Positions 8,849 through 14,784 of a DNA stretch of 64,000 nucleotides are shown one piece after another (the first letter of the stretch is position 1; each line of letters begins with the position of its first letter). This DNA is from Halomonas urumqiensis (GTDB lineage: Bacteria > Pseudomonadota > Gammaproteobacteria > Pseudomonadales > Halomonadaceae): NCBI RefSeq assembly GCF_003028575.1, contig NZ_PYUD01000003.1:372001-436000 (forward strand), in the 5' to 3' direction. The notes under the pieces are model-generated. The model did no database searches. It saw only the letters and a program-made list of their open reading frames with translations, and had not been told where the DNA came from. The position numbers and the translations under genes were made by a program.

Positions 8849-8878
8849 AATGGCCGCTTTGGGTCGAAAGCGGTCATT
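8849..8878. repeat. AATGGCCGCTTT / AAAGCGGTCATT hairpin
   Basis: A 12-bp inverted repeat with one mismatch and a six-base loop (GGGTCG) lies between the NERD and lipase genes. It shares the AAGCGG core with the TTCGGCCAGAAGCGGA motif and may belong to the same repeat family. No T-run follows, so it is not a clear terminator. Confidence 0.5.
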
Positions 8879-8953
8879 CTTTCGGGCTGCAAGCAGTGCT
8901 CCCAAAAAAGGCCCTTTCCTGTGCGTGATGTAATTCGATTCTTTGGAACGTCA

Positions 8954-9949
8954 TCAGGCTCTCCCCGCTTCTTGCCGATAGACCAGGTACTGGTGGGCGC
9001 ATTTTTGGCAGGTCGCCGTGTAGCTCGCGCCATCCTTGGCGACCTTGACGCTCTTCCAGCCGCAGGCGGGGCAAGGTTGCTTCATCGAGGTGTTGGTGCT
9101 GCAGCTGCCACACTTCACGTAGTAGCCGTACTTGCCATACATGTCGGTCAGGTGATCGATTTTGCCGCAGAGCTTGCAGGTCAGCAGGCTACTCGCCGGA
9201 GCTGAGGTGTTTGACGACGGCTCGCTTATTGCTGGCACTGGTTCGCTGAGGGGGGCGGCTTGCATATCCGGCTCCTGAACCGCTGATGGCTGATCCACTG
9301 GATTCGAACCTGTCTGGAGCGATGCCATATGTTCGAGGAGAAAGACACCGAGATTTTCCAGTTCATGTGCCGAGAACCGAGCCCTGCCCTTGAAAAGACC
9401 GCCCCGAAGGCTGCCAACCAGCTCCTTGACCTTCTTGGCCACGAACTCGGTCTTTACCACCTTGTCGGCCACATCCTTCGGCATCTGCTTGCGATGCAGG
9501 ATCGCGGTGCTGGAGATGGCACATAACGCGCGCCATTCGCGATGGCCGACCTGAGTCTGGATACCCAGCAGTTTGCCAAGCAAGTGTTCCACGTTATCGC
9601 GTAATAGTTCCTTCAGCAGGTCCTGCTGGAGTTCCGCCTGACGGATCGGCGACGGTATGCCGGTCCAGTTACCCTTGTAGCTACGTGACCACTCCCCTTC
9701 CGCGTTGACCTGTACCTCGCCGACGATGCTCTTGGATTCGATGATGATGAAGCCGTAGGGGTGAATCACCAGGTGGTCTATCTGAGCACGCTCGCCATCG
9801 TGCTCGATCAGCAGATCGTGGATGATGCGGACCTGCTCGCTCGTGCCGAACTCCCGACGAAGGTGGAAGGCCACGTCCTGTTCCTGCTTGTGGCCATAGA
9901 AACCGCGCTCGCCTGCGCCGAAGAAGGCGTCCTTTTCCTTTAGAATCAT
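8954..9949 (-). CDS. NERD-domain protein with C-terminal zinc ribbons
   Basis: The N-terminal 170 residues are a NERD domain (PF08378): RGFYGHKQEQDVAFHL, the core strand RAQIDHLVIHPYGFIIIESK (D and E.K like other nuclease-fold proteins), then a conserved helix. The C-terminal third has two zinc-ribbon units (CKLCG with CGSC, then CPACG with CQKC) of the topoisomerase/restriction-endonuclease type, suggesting nucleic-acid binding. The ATG start is chosen because AGGGG lies nine bases upstream; the open frame extends further but lacks conserved sequence. Length is 331 residues. NERD proteins are frequent in accessory islands, but the reaction of this one is unknown. Confidence 0.85.
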   Translation of the reverse strand: MILKEKDAFFGAGERGFYGHKQEQDVAFHLRREFGTSEQVRIIHDLLIEHDGERAQIDHLVIHPYGFIIIESKSIVGEVQVNAEGEWSRSYKGNWTGIPSPIRQAELQQDLLKELLRDNVEHLLGKLLGIQTQVGHREWRALCAISSTAILHRKQMPKDVADKVVKTEFVAKKVKELVGSLRGGLFKGRARFSAHELENLGVFLLEHMASLQTGSNPVDQPSAVQEPDMQAAPLSEPVPAISEPSSNTSAPASSLLTCKLCGKIDHLTDMYGKYGYYVKCGSCSTNTSMKQPCPACGWKSVKVAKDGASYTATCQKCAHQYLVYRQEAGRA

Positions 9950-10127
9950 TATTTTGCCCCTGCATAACGCGCTGACGAAATATTCCTGCTGTCGTCGTCG
10001 GCTACATCTTGTTACCGCAAAGCCTGCCAGCAAATTCGCTTGGGAGCTAGTCGGCAATGGCGCAATCTGCTGTCGGCGTATCTCGAGGCGGCAGCGGTTC
10101 GGATGAACGGCAGGGACAGCGCCCACC

Positions 10128-10802
10128 TCACCAGGGCAGTTCCTCGCCATTGCTGTGCCAGAAACCACCGCTGGTGTGCAGGGTCAGTTCGTCGATGCGC
10201 TGGGCGATGCCGTCGGCGGCCTCCTCTGCACTGATCAGGCCACCGAAATTGACCATACGGGTCTTTACGAAGCCAGGGTGGATCTGCGCCACGGCGATAC
10301 CGCGGGGCTTGAGATCCATCGCCAGTGACTTGCCGAAGGCGTTGAGAGCCGCCTTGGAGGCGCGGTAGCCATAGCGCCCGCCAGAGCCGTTGTCGGCGAT
10401 GGAGCCCATGCGGCTGGTGATATTGGCGACCTTGGCCCCCTCCCCCAGGTTGCCAAGCAGCGCCTCGGTGACCCGCAGCGGCGCGAAGGCGTTGATCTCC
10501 ATCTGTTCACGCATGGTGTCGAAGTCGAGCTCGCCCAGGGTCTCGTCCCTGAGCAGGCCGGCATTGTTGATCAGCAGGTCCAGGCGTCGCCCCGCAAGGT
10601 CCCGCTGCAGGCGTGCGATGTCCTCTGGGCGGGTCACGTCGATACCCTCGATCAGCGTCTCGGCCACTTCGCCCAGTTCGGCAACCTCCTCGCCGCCGCT
10701 GCGGCAGACGCCTATGACCGCCCAGTCGGCGGCATGGTAGTGGCGGGCCAGGGCCAGGCCGACGCCGCGGTTGGCGCCGGTGATCAGTACGGTGGACATC
10801 AT
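10128..10802 (-). CDS. Short-chain dehydrogenase/reductase
   Basis: A classical SDR of 224 residues. It has the NAD(P)-binding loop TGANRGVGLALA near residue 8, NNAG (INNAGLL), an active-site Ser in the ITSRMGSI strand, and YGYRASKAALN with catalytic Tyr and Lys. PGFVKTRM follows the catalytic helix. It resembles the CsgA/YciK-like cytoplasmic oxidoreductases. The ATG pair at the start is preceded by GGAG; the first ATG is used. It is GC-rich like the core genome, unlike the genes to its right. Substrate unknown. Confidence 0.9.
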   Translation of the reverse strand: MMSTVLITGANRGVGLALARHYHAADWAVIGVCRSGGEEVAELGEVAETLIEGIDVTRPEDIARLQRDLAGRRLDLLINNAGLLRDETLGELDFDTMREQMEINAFAPLRVTEALLGNLGEGAKVANITSRMGSIADNGSGGRYGYRASKAALNAFGKSLAMDLKPRGIAVAQIHPGFVKTRMVNFGGLISAEEAADGIAQRIDELTLHTSGGFWHSNGEELPW

Positions 10803-10836
10803 CTCAACTCCAGAATGGGAAAATGGTGACACTTGA

Positions 10837-11147
10837 TCAGTGTGCAGGCCGGGCGTCGCAGTTCAACCCGGTGCCACAGGCAGCATGGTCAGGCGCCCAG
10901 CGGGGACAGCGCGATAACATGCTCGCGCAACGCTCGCTAAAGTCCCTGGAGGCGACACCCCCGTGCCAGGCCAGCATCTCTTCGTCATAGTCGGGGGTGC
11001 TTAGCTGCTGGCACAGCGCCTCATGTTGCTCCTGGTGGCGGCTCTGCAGCCAGCGCTCCAGGGCCTGGTGGGAACGCGGTGAAACGACGGCGGCGCCTCG
11101 GCCAGGCTCTCCATGAACACGTCCAGGTCACGCAGCTCGCTGGCACG
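10837..11147 (-). pseudogene. CHAD-domain protein remnant
   Basis: The minus strand encodes SELRDLDVFMESLAEAP, typical of the CHAD domain (ARDLDVF-type core helix). A frameshift near 11075 follows, after which another frame reads HQALERWLQSRHQEQHEALC and LSTPDYDEEMLAW, the next CHAD helices. There is no start codon: the upstream end is cut exactly where the GGGGTCTGTCCCC repeat begins. CHAD proteins bind polyphosphate; this one is 5'-truncated and frameshifted and cannot be functional. Confidence 0.65.
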
Positions 11148-11170
11148 AATTGGGGTCTGTCCCCGATTTC
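11148..11170 (-). repeat. GGGGACAGACCC repeat, copy a
   Basis: The plus strand reads AATTGGGGTCTGTCCCCG and then ATTTCC. The core GGGGTCTGTCCCC is nearly palindromic. It ends the CHAD remnant and is inverted relative to copies c-f. The flanking GCACGAATT is shared with the copy at 11805. A partial second ATTTCC unit follows at 11180. Confidence 0.75.
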
Positions 11171-11210
11171 CTTACGCCCGATTTCCTTAGTTTCTAAGCC
11201 GTCGCTATCC

Positions 11211-11224
11211 AGCCAGAAGCGGAT
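11211..11224. repeat. TTCGGCCAGAAGCGGA motif, copy 4 (short)
   Basis: Only the AGCCAGAAGCGGAT part remains, upstream of repeat copy a on the minus strand and downstream of the 136-residue gene. Confidence 0.35.
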
Positions 11225-11319
11225 GGCGAACAATCGCTCTTAGATAATATTAACCTCTCGCGATGCTTCTTAGCTCAGCCGAAGCCACACCCTTAAATCT
11301 GTTGTGGTGCTTGGCTTAA

Positions 11320-11730
11320 TTAAGAGGAAGTAGCACCAGTAATTGTGCTACCAATAGCAATCGAAATCAGGGTGCTTAAAGCCTCTGAAGTTCTCGACTT
11401 GGCAAAGCTGGCGAATCTCTCACCTAGAGACTCACTCCCTTCTAACGAACTCGGCACTTGACGTAGTGCCTCCAAGCCCTTTTCACTAAGCACCACCTCA
11501 ATGTCATACCCATCAAGTGTCGTATAGTCGTTAACAACCCAAACATAGCCAGCTGTTTCCAGCCACTTGACTGTGCTTTCAAAGTATTCTGAAAAATTAA
11601 ACGCCCCTTCCTCGTCTCTCTCATCTATTACTTTTTCCAGAAACCTCGCCGCATCAAGTCGATGCGGAACCGGGAACTCTTCATACAAAGTGCCAAAAAG
11701 CAAGGCGACCAACCTGTTGAATTTTTCCAT
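11320..11730 (-). CDS. Unknown small protein, possible winged-helix fold
   Basis: A 136-residue protein with no recognised family. The first 100 residues read like a small helical/winged-helix domain (helices around 1-20 and 24-34, a W-containing strand at VKWLETAGYVWV, then EVVLSEKGLEALR). The C-terminus ends in a Gly/Ser-Ile stretch (ISIAIGSTITGATSS) that could insert in a membrane. The start is strongly supported by AAGGAGGTG six bases before ATG. It lies between two same-orientation copies (a and b) of the GGGGACAGACCC repeat, as if it were a separate mobile or replaceable module. Confidence 0.7.
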   Translation of the reverse strand: MEKFNRLVALLFGTLYEEFPVPHRLDAARFLEKVIDERDEEGAFNFSEYFESTVKWLETAGYVWVVNDYTTLDGYDIEVVLSEKGLEALRQVPSSLEGSESLGERFASFAKSRTSEALSTLISIAIGSTITGATSS

Positions 11731-11804
11731 TTACACCTCCTTGAAATCAGCTAAACTACCAGCTTGCTTATATACTGTAAATAAAATGCACACAACCCCA
11801 TCTG

Positions 11805-11840
11805 CACGAATTAGTGTCTGTCCCCGGTTTCCCCGGTTTC
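11805..11840 (-). repeat. GGGGACAGACCC repeat, copy b
   Basis: Reads CACGAATTAGTGTCTGTCCC then CGGTTTCCCCGGTTTC on the plus strand, the same orientation as copy a and inverted relative to the copy at 14397. It marks the downstream side of the reverse transcriptase-nuclease module. Confidence 0.65.
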
Positions 11841-11874
11841 TCTCCCCTACAACACCATCATTAACTAGGAGTTG

Positions 11875-11986
11875 ATCTGTACGGGCACAGGACTGGATCA
11901 TCCTGATCGGCAAAAAGCAAGCCGACCTGTTAGAGTTTTTAAAATGGCACGAACGAGTAGCATATCTCGAAAAAATTAGCTTATGA
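11875..11986 (+). pseudogene. Possible C-terminal gene fragment
   Basis: A 36-codon plus-strand frame ending in TGA reads VRAQDWIILIGKKQADLLEF and then LKWHERVAYLEKISL. Its composition is protein-like (amphipathic helix, no low complexity) but it has no start and a stop just upstream. It sits directly after repeat copy b. I do not recognise the parent gene; it could be chance. Confidence 0.25.
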
Positions 11987-12033
11987 ACAACATTGTATAT
12001 AAGCATAAAAACCAATAATGCATCTATTTATAA

Positions 12034-12747
12034 TCACTGAAAGCTTTCTGGTGAATCTAAGAAGTTCACTATTTCATAGAATGCATCCTGCACGCTCAAT
12101 CCAGAGGAAATTTCAACAACATCCCTCACCGAAACAGAAGAAAAAATACCAAGACGAGGATTCAAAAATCCAAAAGTATCTATATCAAAGGCTTCATCAA
12201 AATTTGACAAGGCGCCATATATCAGAACTTGTTTCACATCGATTGACCTAAACTCTCTACCTCCGGACTTAATTTCATAAAGAGTCTTCCCACATACAAC
12301 ATCACCATAACAAGAATTCAGAACACCGCACCCCATAAAAAAAGGGGAAATATTGGGAAGACATCCAGGCTCATTGTAATTATAAAAATCAAACATCCTT
12401 CGACAAAGTATAAATGACTCGTCTAGCTCGCATGGAGTAATTTTAGACGAACCCAATCTCCCGCCTGAAAGTGATTTTATATATTCAACTGCTTTGGATT
12501 CAATTTCCACCTGTAGCTCTAAAGGAATACCCTTAGGACTTGAAACCCCCAGCCTCACGCAGGCTTCAAATATACGAAAAGCAAACTCATTTAGCAACGC
12601 TCTTCTATCTGGACTTGAATCCAGCACTGCATAATCCTCGTAATAAACTTTCTCCAAATTTAATTTTCTGGACACCCTAGGTAAAAAGGGGAATGTTTTA
12701 TTCCAAAAAGAGTGGTAGCCACGAGAAAAAACAATCTCAGAAATCAC
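12034..12747 (-). CDS. RecB/Cas4-like PD-(D/E)XK nuclease partner of the reverse transcriptase
   Basis: A 237-residue protein. The C-terminal half shows a PD-(D/E)XK core: CYGDVVCGKTLYEIKSGG gives Asp149 and Glu158-x-Lys160, followed by DVKQVLIYGAL with a QxxxY motif (Gln173, Tyr177) as in RecB, AddB and Cas4 nucleases. The N-terminal 130 residues are helical and unrecognised. The GTG start is chosen because it forms a GTGA overlap with the RT stop and has GGGGGTGG just upstream; in-frame ATGs 15 and 48 bases earlier would overlap the RT gene further. The AT-rich composition matches the RT. The overlap means the two proteins are made together, so it is most likely a component of the RT system. 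No homologue is named with certainty. Confidence 0.8.
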   Translation of the reverse strand: MISEIVFSRGYHSFWNKTFPFLPRVSRKLNLEKVYYEDYAVLDSSPDRRALLNEFAFRIFEACVRLGVSSPKGIPLELQVEIESKAVEYIKSLSGGRLGSSKITPCELDESFILCRRMFDFYNYNEPGCLPNISPFFMGCGVLNSCYGDVVCGKTLYEIKSGGREFRSIDVKQVLIYGALSNFDEAFDIDTFGFLNPRLGIFSSVSVRDVVEISSGLSVQDAFYEIVNFLDSPESFQ

Positions 12748-14357
12748 AAAACCACCCCCCATGCATGCTTTGAAGAAAACCTTGCTGAAAACCATTCAAG
12801 CAGCTTCAAGTCATACAACGAAAGCTCAGGTTTTATTTTATCTCTCCAGTGCTGACCTTCATCACCAAGAATATACGAGGCAAGAATCAGAGAACGCTTC
12901 TCCCAATCACTCATTATATTGAAGTATTTCAATCTATCTGAAACCCAATAATCAACATTCCTCTGAGCCATAGCCAGTATTAAATCTCGCTTGATAACGA
13001 GATTAGTTTCTTCCTTAACAATTCTACCAAAAATCACATCAGTTTCGTCAGAAAAATCATGTGATAAAACTCTGATGGCATACGCCCTATTAACAGAAAC
13101 TTTTGTTATGTAAGAACCTGAATGCAAAAGCCTTCTAAGCTCGGCAAAAACAGCATCCAATGTCTCTGAGTCAAGGTCCTCAATAAGCGCGCGCGTCAAC
13201 ATCATAACTGATGGGAACACAGGGTAAAGAACAGCCATATTTTCTGTCATTGATAGTATGGCTGTTCTTTGCGACTTAGGCTGCAGGTACTTAACAGAAT
13301 TTATCAACCTCCTGGTCAAAGCCTGATTAATCCGACTTTTATTCACCTCCCTACCCAACATACCAATAATATCAAATTTATCAAGCTCATCCCTGAGGCT
13401 TTCATAATCTTCATCTGCAGTTGGTGAATATGGATCATAAAACAATCTCAATCTTAAGAAATTAATTTCCTCCTTATCTTCTTCTGACAAATCCTCACTC
13501 TCTGTCATAGCAAATTCGGAACCTGACCTAAACTCTTCGGAAGTCATCACCTGAGTTTTAGACTTTTGAATTGAAAGTCCTTCATTTTCATGCAGTTTTT
13601 CACTTAGGAAAATCAAATGCGCATACGCATCTTCAAGTGAATCACAAAAAATCAAGTAATCATCAGCATATCTTGTAAATTCAACCCCTTCCATTCTCAA
13701 AAGCTTGTCAACTCTATTTAGAAGAAGTTCACTGAGAATTCTCGATGCAGGCCCACCCACTGGCAACCCATATGAAACACCCTTAGATAGCTTTGATAGC
13801 AGTATTTTTATTCTTTTAACAGACTCAGTATTACTGGTACATTTCTTTAACGCGTTTTCAATTCTATGGTGATATACTCTAGGGTAAAAATCAGATATAT
13901 CACACTTCAGAACAAAACTACAATTTTTTGATTTTTCAACACTAACCTCAATATAATCCTTCCAACTCAATTTTTTATCAAAGAGAGAATTCTCGACTTC
14001 GTCATACTTATACCTATAAGAAAAAATTCTATTTTCTATTTTAGGTATTCTAGACTTCTCGATATCATCCGCTATTGAAATAACCAATGCTAATAGATAA
14101 CAATTCCAAATAGGATCGATCTGAGTACCCCACCTAAATCCATAATACCCCACCGCCTGCAAAGCCCTCTCTTGATTAACAGGAAAAACAGGCAAAAAAT
14201 CGTAGAAATCCTTATGGATATTTTCCAATATATCAACAACTTCTTTTGACGAATCTTTAAAGAAAATATTATCTACTGGATACGGAAATATATCTGTATC
14301 TCCATAAGAGACAACATTATCCACCGCCTTCTTTAAATATGATCTAAATTTGCTCAT
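12744..14357 (-). CDS. Reverse transcriptase of the UG/Abi (defence-associated) type
   Basis: A 537-residue RNA-directed DNA polymerase. RT motifs in order: NRIFSYRYKYDE near 109-120, motif A LKCDISDFYPRVYHHR (Asp153), motif B GVSYGLPVGGPASRILSE (about 193-210), motif C FTRYADDYLIF (Asp232, Asp233), and LSIQKSKTQV after it. There is no group II intron maturase, integrase or retron-type C-terminus. Instead residues 300-537 look like an all-helical repeat domain, the arrangement of Abi and UNKNOWN-group RTs involved in phage defence. The ATG is chosen over a TTG three codons earlier. It is coupled by GTGA to a RecB-like nuclease gene. Upstream sequence is only 40 bases long before a repeat, so any template RNA must be short, elsewhere or downstream. 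Confidence 0.9.
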   Translation of the reverse strand: MSKFRSYLKKAVDNVVSYGDTDIFPYPVDNIFFKDSSKEVVDILENIHKDFYDFLPVFPVNQERALQAVGYYGFRWGTQIDPIWNCYLLALVISIADDIEKSRIPKIENRIFSYRYKYDEVENSLFDKKLSWKDYIEVSVEKSKNCSFVLKCDISDFYPRVYHHRIENALKKCTSNTESVKRIKILLSKLSKGVSYGLPVGGPASRILSELLLNRVDKLLRMEGVEFTRYADDYLIFCDSLEDAYAHLIFLSEKLHENEGLSIQKSKTQVMTSEEFRSGSEFAMTESEDLSEEDKEEINFLRLRLFYDPYSPTADEDYESLRDELDKFDIIGMLGREVNKSRINQALTRRLINSVKYLQPKSQRTAILSMTENMAVLYPVFPSVMMLTRALIEDLDSETLDAVFAELRRLLHSGSYITKVSVNRAYAIRVLSHDFSDETDVIFGRIVKEETNLVIKRDLILAMAQRNVDYWVSDRLKYFNIMSDWEKRSLILASYILGDEGQHWRDKIKPELSLYDLKLLEWFSARFSSKHAWGVVL

Positions 14358-14358
14358 T

Positions 14359-14589
14359 TTATGCAAAAACCTTAAATAAGACGAAATGTAAAATCAGAAA
14401 TCGAAGAAACCGGGGATCGACCCTCATTTCTGCATCGTCACAAGGGATGTATTGGCAGGGTGGGTAGCCGTGCTCGCGGAGTTCGATGGCACGGGTGGTG
14501 TCGGCGAGCAGGGTATCGTCGATCATTACCTGTACCCGTTGCTCGTGCGGGTGCAGGGTGATGCGGGGCTCGGTGGAGTCCATTGCCAT
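14359..14589 (-). pseudogene. DUF427 protein, 3'-truncated
   Basis: The first 50 residues match DUF427: ITLHPHEQRVQVMIDDTLLA, then DTTRAIELREHGYPPCQYIP. The match ends at DAEMRVD, exactly where a degenerate GGGGACAGACCC repeat (copy c) begins; the remaining 25 codons are unrelated tail sequence reading into the RT start. An intact DUF427 protein is about 90-120 residues, so the second half is lost. The ATG has AAGGGA eight bases upstream. A 71-bp sequence found again at 17547 lies directly upstream. Confidence 0.75.
14397..14432 (+). repeat. GGGGACAGACCC repeat, copy c (degenerate)
   Basis: Reads GAAACCGGGGATCGACCC then TCATTTC. It is inverted relative to copies a and b, so it closes the RT-nuclease module with facing repeats, and it marks the break point of the DUF427 gene. 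Confidence 0.65.
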
Positions 14590-14596
14590 GGTGCCA

Positions 14597-14667
14597 TCCC
14601 TTGCGTCTGCGTTGTGTCGTTATCGTGATTAGGCTTCAGCCTAGCACCGAAGCATGGTTTGTCCCAT
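14597..14667. repeat. 71-bp duplicated element, copy A
   Basis: Aligns without gaps to 17547-17617 with about 11 mismatches (roughly 84% identity). It starts TCCCTTGCG and ends TTTGTCCCAT, with a partly palindromic AGGCTTCAGCCT centre followed by AGCACCGAAGC. Copy A is the 5' leader of the truncated DUF427 gene. Confidence 0.75.
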
Positions 14668-14716
14668 TCGAGCCACCCACGGGCGCCTCAAGATCCGCTT
14701 GTCGCGCGTTTGAGGG

Positions 14717-14742
14717 ACAATCGGGGCAGACCCTCATTTCTC
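14717..14742 (+). repeat. GGGGACAGACCC repeat, copy d
   Basis: Reads ACAATCGGGGCAGACCCTCA then TTTC, lacking the internal GA. Same orientation as copies c, e and f. Copies c and d flank the DUF427 remnant. Confidence 0.65.
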
Positions 14743-14784
14743 TGACCACGTTGGGTCATCTTCTGCCCTTCGTTGCATCCACCG

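Noticed and set aside
11731..12015. A 94-codon minus-strand frame after the nuclease gene
   Set aside because: It crosses a GGGGACAGACCC repeat copy and lacks conserved features or a ribosome site.
3754..14432. A complete integron
   Set aside because: No integrase gene and no attI site are visible, and attC-like boxes are imperfect, so only a tentative cassette-like finding is reported.
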